The notes beneath the pieces are model-generated. The model saw nothing but the letters and a program-made list of their open reading frames with translations. It did not search any database and had not been told where the DNA came from. Shown piece by piece: positions 33,764-42,873 of a stretch of DNA of 64,000 nucleotides. The position numbers were made by a program, and so were the translations under genes. Positions within the stretch are counted from its first letter, which is position 1. Each line of letters opens with the position of its first letter. Source of the DNA: JAJECS01 sp965262745 (lineage in GTDB: Bacteria; Chloroflexota; UBA11872); assembly GCA_965262745.1 (NCBI GenBank), contig OZ253558.1, positions 682,001 to 746,000 of the forward strand, written 5' to 3'.

Positions 33764-34747
33764 CTAGCTTGCCCGGCGCAGCGCGTCCCAGAGCATGCGC
33801 TGCGTCGCGATAATCTCCTGCTGGGCCATGGCCTCTCGGAAGGCTGTGTCGTCAAGGGCGTCCAACACCCGCAACATGAAATGGATGTTGCGGACTTGCT
33901 GCGCGGCATTCAGCGCCGAGTCGACCTGCCACCAGAAGCAATCGATTCCAAGGAAGCCGCCGTAGTCGGCCTCGCGCAGCCAGAAGAGGAGCTCCAGGCA
34001 CTCCCAAAAGTGATTGCTCGCGAAGATTGTGCCGATGTCGGTGGGCAGCTGCGTGTCGTTGAGATGCAGGTGGTGCAGCCGTCCCAGGCGGGCGGCGTCC
34101 CACGCGGCCTGGCCGAGGTTTTCGTGGCTGAGCAAGGTGTGCGCCACCTCGAGCTGCGCCCCCAGGTTGGGCCGTCCGACTTCGAAGGCAAGGTCCAGCG
34201 TGGCCGCCATCGATCCGATGTTCGACCAGCCTTTCGGCGTGTGGACGCGGTACTCGAGCGCCACGAGCAAGTCGCCGGCCGCGTCGCATATTTCCCGCAG
34301 CGCCTCCACGGTGTAACGCCGTGCCCGACGAAAGTCCTGTTGAAACGGATAGTCGGGCCCGTCTAGGGCGGTGAACAGATAGATGCCGCGGGCGTCGAGG
34401 GCGCGCGCAACCTCGATCGAGTAGAGCGCCATGTCGATCGCTCCGCGCCGCTCGGTGGCTTCGGGCGATGTCCAGAGCGCCTTCGGAAACCCCCGCGCCA
34501 CCGTCTCGCCGTGCGACACCATGGCGCAGACCAGGCCGCGCTCGTCGAGCCGCCGTTTCACATGCGCCGCGTTCTCGAGCGTGACGGTGGTGCGGCTGAA
34601 GCACTCGACGCCCTCGACGTCCGGGACGCCGTCCATGTGCTGGAATGCCGCGTCGATCTCCGCGTTGGACGGCCCATCGACGTGCTGTGTGGGGAAGTGT
34701 CGGTAAAGGCCGTCCGAGAATCGCGGGCGCCAGGCGCGGTTGCTCAC
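33764..34747 (-). CDS. sugar phosphate isomerase/epimerase (xylose-isomerase-like TIM barrel)
   Basis: 327 aa. Pattern of the AP-endonuclease-2/xylose-isomerase-like barrel: ALEYRVHTPKGWSNIG (metal-binding Glu), GAQLEVAHTLLSHENL, HLHLNDTQLPTDIG and DCFWWQVDS. GTG start 7 nt after the stop of the propeller gene 34755-36092, so the two are co-transcribed, with the aldolase gene first. Likely isomerises a keto sugar or tagaturonate-like acid. Confidence 0.82.
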   Translation of the reverse strand: MSNRAWRPRFSDGLYRHFPTQHVDGPSNAEIDAAFQHMDGVPDVEGVECFSRTTVTLENAAHVKRRLDERGLVCAMVSHGETVARGFPKALWTSPEATERRGAIDMALYSIEVARALDARGIYLFTALDGPDYPFQQDFRRARRYTVEALREICDAAGDLLVALEYRVHTPKGWSNIGSMAATLDLAFEVGRPNLGAQLEVAHTLLSHENLGQAAWDAARLGRLHHLHLNDTQLPTDIGTIFASNHFWECLELLFWLREADYGGFLGIDCFWWQVDSALNAAQQVRNIHFMLRVLDALDDTAFREAMAQQEIIATQRMLWDALRRAS

Positions 34748-34754
34748 GGGCGGC

Positions 34755-36092
34755 TCACCGCGGGAGCCACGAGTCGTCGAGCATGAGGTCGGTCAACCGC
34801 CGACCGAGCAGGTACTGCATGCGGTCGGCGTACCAGAGAATGGGTTCGTCGGCGAAGTCGGTGAGGCTGCCGTAGGCGGCGAGGCCTCCCGGGCGGCCTC
34901 GAATGACCGATGGAGCCCAGTCGTTGTCGACAACGAGATGCGGCCGCCCGAAGACCAACGGCTGGCCGCCGGGATTCTGAATCTCACGCCCGACGCTGAC
35001 GAACACCGGGCGGCGCGACTCGCCGCTGCCGGGCCCGCTGCCGCCATTGCCGGTGCCGTCGTTGTTGTGGAAGAACAGCAGATAGCGGCCGTCGCGCAGC
35101 TTGTAGAGCGGGCATGGCGCCGATGGGTGTGGAATCGGCGGGCCGCCGGGCTGGAAGCGCAGCATGTCCGCCTCCGACCACGACTGCCCATCGTCGCTCG
35201 ACACCGAATACCAGATATAGCCGGTCATGGTCCGCATCACGCAGACGATGCGGCCGTCGCTGAGAGGCTGAATGCTTGGTTCCATGGCCGTGCTCATGCG
35301 TGGATCGCGCAGCTGCGGCACGCGGATGCCGTGGTCGGCGTCCGGCCAGGTCGTCACCACCAGGTCGGCCGGGTCGTCCACGGTCATCACGTTGTCAAAG
35401 CGGAGGAACCATGACTCGTGGTGCCGCTCGTTGAACCCGATCTCGGGCGTCACCGTCTCGAATTGGCCCTGGAAGGCATTGCCCGCCCAGCGTGTGATCG
35501 GACACAGCACGCTGCCACGCGCCGTGACGATCGGCGCCTGCCAGCCCGACGTGACCCAGTTGCTGAGCAGCACCGGATCGGGATCGTCGATGGCGGCGCG
35601 AGCGATTGGCGTCTCGTGCCGCTCGCCCCAGGTGAAGCCGTCGTCGTCGGATACACGCCAGGCGAGCACGCCGGTCATGCCGCGATCGAAGTCCACTGGA
35701 CCCGTGTTGCGGTGATAGAAGATCCACACGCGCCCGCTGTGCGGCACGACCACCGGCACGGACCACACGGCCGTCTGCTCCGTGCCCGCCGGTGGTGCGT
35801 CGAGCACCGTCGGCCGGCTCCACGTGCGGCCCCGGTCCTCGCTGCGCGCCACGGCGACGCGCGCGTTGGGTCCGTGAAAGCTGTCGGCATCCGCCTGTGT
35901 CCACGTGCCCAGCAAGGCGCCGGTGGTGGTGGGCGTGACCACGAAGTGCACATTGCCCGCGTCCCACGGCCCGCCCTCGGACGCTGCGCGGTGCGCAGGG
36001 GTGTCGCCATCCTGCGGGATGTAGACCACGAAGTCCGGGTCGCTCACGTGGGCGTCGGCCCATCGATCGGCAGCGGTTGATTCGGAGGCCAT
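34755..36092 (-). CDS. Asp-box (BNR) sialidase-like propeller protein
   Basis: About 445 aa from ATG 36092, preceded by AAAGGA. The frame is open further upstream but that part is antisense/out-of-frame to the aldolase and has no ribosome site. Asp boxes: RSEDRGRTW, VSDDDGFTW and SSDDGQSW. Paralogue of the protein at 26852-28147. No signal peptide. It sits between the HpcH/HpaI aldolase and the isomerase in one minus-strand operon, suggesting a catabolic role. Sialidase activity is not established. Confidence 0.75.
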   Translation of the reverse strand: MASESTAADRWADAHVSDPDFVVYIPQDGDTPAHRAASEGGPWDAGNVHFVVTPTTTGALLGTWTQADADSFHGPNARVAVARSEDRGRTWSRPTVLDAPPAGTEQTAVWSVPVVVPHSGRVWIFYHRNTGPVDFDRGMTGVLAWRVSDDDGFTWGERHETPIARAAIDDPDPVLLSNWVTSGWQAPIVTARGSVLCPITRWAGNAFQGQFETVTPEIGFNERHHESWFLRFDNVMTVDDPADLVVTTWPDADHGIRVPQLRDPRMSTAMEPSIQPLSDGRIVCVMRTMTGYIWYSVSSDDGQSWSEADMLRFQPGGPPIPHPSAPCPLYKLRDGRYLLFFHNNDGTGNGGSGPGSGESRRPVFVSVGREIQNPGGQPLVFGRPHLVVDNDWAPSVIRGRPGGLAAYGSLTDFADEPILWYADRMQYLLGRRLTDLMLDDSWLPR

Positions 36093-36108
36093 GGGTCGTC
36101 CTTTCAGG

Positions 36109-36864
36109 TCAGGCGCGGACCGCCTGCAGTTCCTGCGACGCGATCTGGGCCAGCATGCGCAGATCGCTTGAAACGTCAATGAACGTAAAGCCCTGAGCGA
36201 TGAGTTGCCGTGCGTGCGCCGCCGACGCCGCCGGCGTGCCGGCCGGCTTTCCGTTGGCCTGCGCGCCGGCAAGGATTTGTGCCACGGCGTCCAAGTGCTC
36301 AGGAGCGCGGAAAGAATCCGCGCGCGTGTAGCCCAGGGCAACCGCCAGATCATTTGGACCGATGAAGGCGATGTCCATGCCGTCGACTGCCATGATCTCG
36401 GCGATGTTGGCGACGCCCTCGCGATCCTCGATTTGCGGGCATACGAGCAGGTTGTCGTTGATCTGCGACGCGTAGCCGGCGGCGATGGCGGCGCGCGAGT
36501 TGCCGCCCGAGCGGTGGCCGCGCGGCGCGAAGCGCACCGCCTGGGAGATGGCCTCAGCCTGCTTGGCCGTGCTGACGTGCGGCACCACAAGTCCCAGCAC
36601 ACCGGTATCCAGGATGCGGCCGAGGCCCTCCGGTTCGTGCGACCAGGCCCGGGCCATCGGCACCGCACCCCGCGCCTCGATGGCCCGCACGGTGTGGGTG
36701 ATGTCTGCCAGATCCCAGGCCGTGTGCTCGGCGTCGATGGCCAGCCAGTCATAGCCCGCCTCGGCCAGCACCTCGGCCGCCAGCGGCGAGGCCAGGTTGA
36801 GCCACGAGCCAATGGACACGGCGCCTTTGGCAAGCTGTTCCCTGACCGGATTTGGCAAGATCAC
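36109..36864 (-). CDS. HpcH/HpaI aldolase (2-dehydro-3-deoxy sugar-acid aldolase-like)
   Basis: About 251 aa from GTG 36864 (start uncertain; frame open upstream into the divergent gene's leader). Class II aldolase pattern: AIGSWLNLASPLAAEV-like start (VSIGSWLNLASPLAAEVLAE), LAIDAEHTAWDLADI (metal Glu), GVLGLVVPHVSTAKQA, GGNSRAAIAAGY, IEDREGVANIAEIMAV and DIAFIGPNDLAVALGY. Such enzymes split 4-hydroxy-2-oxo acids to pyruvate or 2-oxoaldehydes. First gene of the aldolase-propeller-isomerase unit, divergent from a TIM-barrel hydrolase-like gene. Confidence 0.85.
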   Translation of the reverse strand: MILPNPVREQLAKGAVSIGSWLNLASPLAAEVLAEAGYDWLAIDAEHTAWDLADITHTVRAIEARGAVPMARAWSHEPEGLGRILDTGVLGLVVPHVSTAKQAEAISQAVRFAPRGHRSGGNSRAAIAAGYASQINDNLLVCPQIEDREGVANIAEIMAVDGMDIAFIGPNDLAVALGYTRADSFRAPEHLDAVAQILAGAQANGKPAGTPAASAAHARQLIAQGFTFIDVSSDLRMLAQIASQELQAVRA

Positions 36865-36973
36865 CGCCGCGTCTGCTGTGGCGAGGCCGTGGCGACCGGA
36901 GCATACTGCGGCACGGTAGCGGCCGCCTACTGCGGCCGGCGGCCGCGTCCCTTTGCCGCAAAGGTGGTTCCGT

Positions 36974-38749
36974 ATGTCCGCAACAGCCACGGCACACATT
37001 GGCGATCTTGGCCTGAGCCAGCCGCCGATCTATCTCACCAACCTTGACCGCTGCCAGCCGGCGGATGCGCTGTCGGCGGAGGCGCGGACCGGCCAATGGC
37101 GGGCGTTCGCGTACTCCACCGCGGCCTTCACCGGCACGCTGCTCTACGCGGGCGACCACACGGCGGCACCGACCGTGACGTATCCGCTTGGCGTGAGCGG
37201 TTGGCACGCGATCTCGATTGGCCAGATGGTGCACGACCACGAGCTGTACGAGTGGAGCGGCAACCTGCTCGTGAAGCTCAGCGGCGAGCGCGGCTTTACC
37301 GAGATGCATATGCCCGAGCGCATCAACCCGCAGCCCGGCGGCGGCGTGCAGCTGACGGAGACCTTCTTCAAGATCGCCGATCTTACGGATCAGGACGTGC
37401 AGTTCAAGCAGATCGCGGTGTCGGCAGAAGTTGGTCGGGAAGACGGCGTGTACGACTGTCAGCCGGCTCGGCCCGCGTACATCAAGCTCGTGCCCCTCAC
37501 GGATGGCGAAGTTGCCGCGATGCAGGCCGATCGCGCACGGACGGATACGAAGCGTCTGTTCGCTCACAGCGACAATCACGGATGGATGGGGCATAGCCGG
37601 CCAACGACCCCGGCAGAGGTGCAAGGACTCCTCGAGCCGTATCGCAACACCGACTTCGCGCGGATCTATCTGGAGTCCGGCGGCGGCGACCTGCTCAACT
37701 ACTTCACCAAGATCGGCCGCGACCACACCCTCGACCACCACGACGACTTCTCGCACACCGGCTATCGGAACCAGTCACAGGCGTGGCGAAGCTTTCGCGA
37801 CCAGGGAATCGATCCGTACGACGTCGCCATCGAGCACGTGCACGACATGGGCATGGAGTTCCATGCCGCCTGGCGCGTGACCGGCTTCCACTATCCGCCG
37901 CCCAACGACCATTTCAACTCGGGCGCGGGTGTGTTCGGCGCGCATCCCGAATGGCGGAGTCTGGACCGCGACGGGCGGACGACGCCGCGGCTGTCCTACA
38001 GCTATCCGGGTTTCCGCGCCTTTGCCATTTCCCTGCTGCGCGAGATGGCCGAAAAGCCGGTCGATGGCGTGTGCTTGCTCTACAACCGCCGTCCGCCGTT
38101 CACGGAGTACGAGCCGCACATCGTGGAAGCGTTCAAGGCCGCGTCCGGCCAAGATCCGCACCAGTTGGACGAGCACGACCCGGACTGGCTGCGGTTCAGG
38201 GCGCGCGTCATGACCGATTTCATGCGCGAGCTCCGGGCGGGACTTTCGGAAGTTGCGGCGGCCACCGGCCGCGACAAGCCGGTCCACGTCTCGGCGATCG
38301 TGATGAAGGACGAAGCCGAGAATCTGCACCGGGCGCTGGATCTGCGGGCCTGGGTCGCGGAAGGGCTTGTCGACACGATCATTCCGTACACATCGGCGCC
38401 GGACCTCAACAGCCGCGTGCCCGCGTGGGAGGAACCCGAGCGCGAGCTGGCGTTCTTCCTGGATCTCGTTCGCGGCACGCCGGTCACCCTGGCTCCCAGC
38501 GTGCTGCAACGATCCATGACGCCGGAGAACTACCAGCGCGCGGCAGGTCGAATCTACGGCGCGGGCGCCGAGCGGCTGTTCTTCTGGGACTGCACGACGG
38601 CGCACGATTCCTTCAAGGGGCTGCGCTCATTGGGCCATCGCGAGAACATCGAGGCTTGGCGCCAGGGCGGCGAGCCCAATCTCTCGGCGCCCCAACACAC
38701 GCTGACGACGCTCGGCGACTGGGACTTTTCCTACGACACGCCCGGATAG
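36974..38749 (+). CDS. glycoside-hydrolase-like TIM-barrel protein
   Basis: About 591 aa from ATG 36974 (ribosome site AAAGGTGG). N-terminal 200 residues are beta-rich. From about residue 205 onward a barrel pattern appears: FAHSDNHGWMGHS, DFARIYLESGGGDLLNYFTK (pieces), VHDMGMEFHAAWRVTGFH, HPEWRSLDRDG and YPGFRAFAISLLREMAEK, resembling GHL10/DUF187-type family-10-like hydrolases. An active-site Glu pair is not obvious. No signal peptide. Divergent from the aldolase operon, so likely the same regulon; substrate unknown. Confidence 0.55.
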   Translation: MSATATAHIGDLGLSQPPIYLTNLDRCQPADALSAEARTGQWRAFAYSTAAFTGTLLYAGDHTAAPTVTYPLGVSGWHAISIGQMVHDHELYEWSGNLLVKLSGERGFTEMHMPERINPQPGGGVQLTETFFKIADLTDQDVQFKQIAVSAEVGREDGVYDCQPARPAYIKLVPLTDGEVAAMQADRARTDTKRLFAHSDNHGWMGHSRPTTPAEVQGLLEPYRNTDFARIYLESGGGDLLNYFTKIGRDHTLDHHDDFSHTGYRNQSQAWRSFRDQGIDPYDVAIEHVHDMGMEFHAAWRVTGFHYPPPNDHFNSGAGVFGAHPEWRSLDRDGRTTPRLSYSYPGFRAFAISLLREMAEKPVDGVCLLYNRRPPFTEYEPHIVEAFKAASGQDPHQLDEHDPDWLRFRARVMTDFMRELRAGLSEVAAATGRDKPVHVSAIVMKDEAENLHRALDLRAWVAEGLVDTIIPYTSAPDLNSRVPAWEEPERELAFFLDLVRGTPVTLAPSVLQRSMTPENYQRAAGRIYGAGAERLFFWDCTTAHDSFKGLRSLGHRENIEAWRQGGEPNLSAPQHTLTTLGDWDFSYDTPG

Positions 38750-38764
38750 GGGCTGTTGACCGCG

Positions 38765-40708
38765 TTAGTCGGTTGATTCGCTGGGTCCGCGGCGCCAGAC
38801 ATCGCCGTCCAGCGTGCCCGCGAACACCGCCTCGGCGCCCGAAGCCTCGACGGCCGCGGTGACGCAGGTGACGTTTGCGGGAGCGTTGCGGCCGCCGGTG
38901 TGGCTCCACGTGTGACCGCGGTCACGCGAGTGAAACAGCCCCAGGCCCGTACCCGCGTAGAAGCGGCCCGAGCGACCAAAATTGGGCGAGACAGTCAGAC
39001 TCGTAACCGCTGCCCGCCGATCCACGCTGACGCGGCCCTCAACCCATGAGGCGAGGCGTGGACTGTTCGGCGTGAATACGTCGCGGCCGGCAACCACGCC
39101 CACGAATGCCTGCGCATCGCGGTAGGTCGGCGGGACGGCGATGGGCGCAAGAGCGCTACGGCTGGCCTGTTCGAGCACGCGCACCCAGGTCACACCGTTG
39201 TCGCGCGTGTGATAGAGGCGGATGCGGCCGTCCGCTGCGGCGGCGACGAAGATCGTGCCGTCACGAGCAACTCGCGGCGAATAGGCGATCGCCACGAGGT
39301 GTCCGCCCGCAAACTGCTCGCCAACCCGGCGCCACGCTGCTCCGCCATCGCCGGAAAGGTGCAGGTCGCCGGCCGCGCCGCCAACCGCCAGGCGGCCCTC
39401 GGCTCCGATTGCCAGGCTTGCGGGGGATAGCGCCTGTGGGAGACCGGGCAGAACATCCCAGTTCCGGCCGCCGTCGGTGCTTTCTTGAACCTCCGTCCCT
39501 GCTATGGCCAGCGCGCGCTTGTCAGTTGCGAATTCCGGCGACAGCGCCAGCGCGGGGATGGTCGGCTCGTCGGGTGACGCGGCCGGTGCGGCCCAGGTGC
39601 GGCCGCCGTCGTGTGAGCACAGCAAGCCTTCGTCGGCAGTGCCGGCCAGGAGCGTGCCGTCCTCCGCAAAGGCGGGCGACGCGGCCAGCGCCAGCAGCGG
39701 CCGGCTGGCAAGGCCGTCGTCGCTGCGCCGCCATGTCTCCCCACGATCGTCGGAGCGCCACACGCCGCCTTCGTAGAGACCGGCCAGCAACGCCCACCCG
39801 CCGTCGGTTTCCGCCACGGCCAGGGTGAGGACCGCGCGACCGTCAATGTTGCCAATCTGTTGCCAGGTTTCGCCGCGATCGGTCGTTCGCAGGAAGCCCC
39901 GCTCCGCGCTTGCGATGAAGACTGTGCCGTCCGCGCCGAAGTCGGGTGAGATGGCGAGCGCGTTCACCGTCGTCGCCGCACCAGCCTCGGGAAGCTGCTG
40001 CCACGTGAGCCCGTTGGTCGTCGTGCGGTAGAGGCCCGCGCCCTCCGTGGCGGCAAAGGCCGTGTACGCCTCGGGATGCGAGACGAACTCGAGCGCCTGA
40101 ATCGGGTAGCCCTTGGCACAATCGTCAGACAGCCGCCATGTGCTCGCGCCTCGGCCCCGGGTGTACAGGCCAGTTGCGGTCCCGGCCAGCACGCGCTCCT
40201 CATGTGGGGGACCCGGCGACACGGCCACGGCTAGCACCTGCTGGTCGTCCAGGCCGTCGTTCTGCGCGTTCCACGTCCGACCGAGGTTGGCGGACACGTA
40301 CACCCCGCCGTCGTCCGTGCCCACCAGCGCCAGCCGATCCTCGGCAAACTGCGGTGAGAACGCCGCCGACGTCACGCTGGTGCTGGCGCCCCAGAAAAAG
40401 GTGTCGCGCCAGGTCGAACCGCCGTCGATCGATACAAAGGCCGATGCGTCGACCGTGCCTACGAGCAGCGTTTGGTCGGCGGCAAAAGCGGGCGAAACCG
40501 CCGCGGCCTGGACGTAAGGCGCGCCGAGGCCACCGGCCGCGCGTCCCCAAGTCAGGCCGCCGTCCCGCGACAGGAAGAGCCCGCTGAGCGTTCCGGCCAG
40601 AACGGCCGACGATCCCGAGCCGACAGGTGCAGCGGCCAGACTGGTCACGCTGCCGCCGCTGCCTTCACGGAGCCGCGTCCAGACCGGGCGTCGTCGAGGT
40701 CCTGCCAT
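38765..40708 (-). CDS. multi-Asp-box propeller protein (VPS10/YCF48-like repeats)
   Basis: 647 aa made almost entirely of Asp-box repeats: at least eleven, e.g. SRDGGLTWG, SIDGGSTWR, SANLGRTWN, TTNGLTWQ, TTDRGETWQ, SDDRGETWR, SHDGGRTWA, STDGGRNWD, SGDGGAAWR, TRDNGVTWV and SRDRGHTWS. LLVGT/LLAGT strands precede most repeats. That number suits a ten- or two-domain propeller rather than a six-bladed sialidase. No signal peptide or anchor. Looks like a binding scaffold; no catalytic residues recognised. Confidence 0.65.
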   Translation of the reverse strand: MAGPRRRPVWTRLREGSGGSVTSLAAAPVGSGSSAVLAGTLSGLFLSRDGGLTWGRAAGGLGAPYVQAAAVSPAFAADQTLLVGTVDASAFVSIDGGSTWRDTFFWGASTSVTSAAFSPQFAEDRLALVGTDDGGVYVSANLGRTWNAQNDGLDDQQVLAVAVSPGPPHEERVLAGTATGLYTRGRGASTWRLSDDCAKGYPIQALEFVSHPEAYTAFAATEGAGLYRTTTNGLTWQQLPEAGAATTVNALAISPDFGADGTVFIASAERGFLRTTDRGETWQQIGNIDGRAVLTLAVAETDGGWALLAGLYEGGVWRSDDRGETWRRSDDGLASRPLLALAASPAFAEDGTLLAGTADEGLLCSHDGGRTWAAPAASPDEPTIPALALSPEFATDKRALAIAGTEVQESTDGGRNWDVLPGLPQALSPASLAIGAEGRLAVGGAAGDLHLSGDGGAAWRRVGEQFAGGHLVAIAYSPRVARDGTIFVAAAADGRIRLYHTRDNGVTWVRVLEQASRSALAPIAVPPTYRDAQAFVGVVAGRDVFTPNSPRLASWVEGRVSVDRRAAVTSLTVSPNFGRSGRFYAGTGLGLFHSRDRGHTWSHTGGRNAPANVTCVTAAVEASGAEAVFAGTLDGDVWRRGPSESTD

Positions 40709-40767
40709 AGAGCTGACGAGCTAGCCGGCGGACCGGTCGGGCGTATGCAGCGTCAGCTTCACGCGAG

Positions 40768-42873
40768 TCATGCGGGGTCTGGAAGATGGATGACGGCGCG
40801 TCCCCACGGCTCGATTTCGAGGTTGATAGCGCCGTCGGCAACTGGCAGATCCGTCTGCGCCAGCAGATCTTGTGCCGACGTGGCGGCCTGGCGCGGTCGT
40901 AACCGGCATCGCGCCGGGGTGCGCTCCACGTTGAACACGAAGAGCAGGCGTCCCCCGAGACGCGAACGCCTCACGACTGGAACAACCGGGTCGCCCGTTA
41001 CTTCGATCGGTGCGGCCACACCGGCGTCCCGCGCCAGCCCCAGCACCACTTCCGGCACCCCCACGTCCCCAAAGCCGGCCGACATCGTGAGACCGAACCA
41101 GGTGAAGCGGGCATCCTCCGTCTGCACGGCGACCGTTGCTCCATCGAGCGTTGCCACGGCCTTGGTTGTGCCGAGCGGCTCGAGCACGGCATAGCCGCAG
41201 GGGCTGGTTACGGGCAGGTCGCCATAGGCCGTCGCCAGTTGGTTGCGGCCCTCGCGAATATCGAATGGCGTAACTCCCGAAAAGTCGGCGACGCGCACTC
41301 CAAACCGCTCGGCAAATCCCTGCGGGGGCGCGTAGCTCGATTGCCCGTCGGCAGAGTACATGCCAAAACTGCCCTCAGCGACGATGCGCGTCTCAGGCGA
41401 ATTCTCCAGCGTTTCTTCGATCCGACGTTGCAGCGCCTCGGTCATGAGCGCCGCATTGGGCATCACCACGAGCTTGTAGCCGGACCAATCCATGTTGGGC
41501 GACAGCACGTCGGCTGGGATGCCGTTGCTCCACAACGTGCGATAGACGCCGCGCATGTCCGCCATGAAGCGGTCGCCCTCATCGTTGTAGGTGAACAGCT
41601 CCTGGGAATCCGGGTGGTAGACCACGGCTACGTCGGCGGGCGGGCACTCAAGCGGCAGATGCTCGTGGAGGCCCTGGATCTGCGAAACCGCTTCCGCGGC
41701 GGCGGTGAGCCGCGGTGTGTCGGCGCCGTCGAGCGCCGTCAGGCTGTATCCGGGCGATTCGAAGCTGAGGTACTCGGGGCGGTACTGCCAGAACATTGCG
41801 CCGGCGCCGCCGTGGGCCAGCGTCATCCATAGGAGAGTTGTCGTCTCCTGCGCATCCGACTGCTTCTTCCAGGTAACTCCCGCCGGCGACATGCCGGCGT
41901 AGATCTCCTCGTTCCACCAGCGACCGTTCTTGCCGACGCTGCGCGACCAATCAAACGAAAACGCCCGCTCGGCGATCTTGTGGGGATCGTCGGAGGTGAG
42001 GAGGTTGTTGGACGGCATGGACATGCCCCAACTGTCCGCATATGGAGCGCAGACCTCGTCCCAGGGACGCGGGAACCAGGCGCCATGCGCCCGCTTCTCG
42101 TGCATGGGGTCGATGGCGTTCGTCGTGTCCACCATCCATTGCAGATGGGCAGCCAGGTTTTCATAGTGAAACCGGCGGTACACCAACATCTCGACAACGT
42201 TGTTGTGGGAGCGCGGCGGCTCAACATCTTCCCAGCGTCGATAGCGGCGGAGGAATCGTTCGTTCAGCTCGTCCAGGGTGTATCGCTCGCGCAGCCAGGC
42301 CTTGTATTTCGCTCGGGTGTAGTCGCAGTAACACGGAAATCCGCCGCCCTGCGGGCTCCAGGCGGCTGAGTAGTTCACGCCGTCCCAAAGCCCCCAGATC
42401 AACAGGCTCGGGCGGTCCTTATACCTATTGACAACGTGCCGCAGCAGCGCGCCGCCGTATTCGCGCCAGGCCGGGTGGTCGTAGCAGTGAATGACGCCGC
42501 CCTGCGGATAGGCCGGGCCCGCGTGCGGCGCCACGGTCTGCCCCAGGTAGTTCACGACCCGCATGTCGGGGTGTTCACGGGTCAGCCACTCGGGGCACGC
42601 GCCGTGGGTCCCGAGCATGATGTCCAGCCACACGTACAGCCCGTGTTTCTCCCCGAGGTCGAACATCAGGTCGAAGTCATCCAGCTCGTACTGCCCCGGC
42701 CGAGGCTCCATGTGGTTCCAATAGGAGTGGCTGCGCACGATCCGCAGGCCGGCCGCCCGCATGCGCGCGTAGTCGCCGTCCCAGACATCGAGCTTGGGGA
42801 TCGGCCCGCGGTAGTGCTCCACGCCGACGGGAAACGGATGCTCGGGAATGCTGACGAACTCTGGCTCAGGCAT
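40768..42873 (-). CDS. GH42-like beta-galactosidase family protein with altered acid/base motif
   Basis: About 701 aa from ATG 42873; frame open upstream without support. GH42 layout: N-terminal barrel (RIVRSHSYWNHMEPRPGQYE in pieces, LMFDLGEKHGLYVWLDIM), CYCDYTRAKYKAWLRERY and LDELNERF, a trimerisation-like middle domain (VAVVYHPDSQELFTYN) and a C-terminal beta domain. The candidate nucleophile Glu lies in WWNEEIYAG (322-323). The acid/base Asn-Glu pair expected in a WQxDNE-like motif reads WGLWDGVNY (160-168), lacking the Glu. So activity is doubtful or uses another acid. No signal peptide. Confidence 0.7.
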   Translation of the reverse strand: MPEPEFVSIPEHPFPVGVEHYRGPIPKLDVWDGDYARMRAAGLRIVRSHSYWNHMEPRPGQYELDDFDLMFDLGEKHGLYVWLDIMLGTHGACPEWLTREHPDMRVVNYLGQTVAPHAGPAYPQGGVIHCYDHPAWREYGGALLRHVVNRYKDRPSLLIWGLWDGVNYSAAWSPQGGGFPCYCDYTRAKYKAWLRERYTLDELNERFLRRYRRWEDVEPPRSHNNVVEMLVYRRFHYENLAAHLQWMVDTTNAIDPMHEKRAHGAWFPRPWDEVCAPYADSWGMSMPSNNLLTSDDPHKIAERAFSFDWSRSVGKNGRWWNEEIYAGMSPAGVTWKKQSDAQETTTLLWMTLAHGGAGAMFWQYRPEYLSFESPGYSLTALDGADTPRLTAAAEAVSQIQGLHEHLPLECPPADVAVVYHPDSQELFTYNDEGDRFMADMRGVYRTLWSNGIPADVLSPNMDWSGYKLVVMPNAALMTEALQRRIEETLENSPETRIVAEGSFGMYSADGQSSYAPPQGFAERFGVRVADFSGVTPFDIREGRNQLATAYGDLPVTSPCGYAVLEPLGTTKAVATLDGATVAVQTEDARFTWFGLTMSAGFGDVGVPEVVLGLARDAGVAAPIEVTGDPVVPVVRRSRLGGRLLFVFNVERTPARCRLRPRQAATSAQDLLAQTDLPVADGAINLEIEPWGRAVIHLPDPA

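Noticed and set aside
36093..36833. N-terminal extension of the propeller at 34755-36092 to 692 residues
   Set aside because: The extra part is an out-of-frame reading of the HpcH/HpaI aldolase on the same strand (Arg/Pro/Ser-rich); a good ribosome site precedes ATG 36092.
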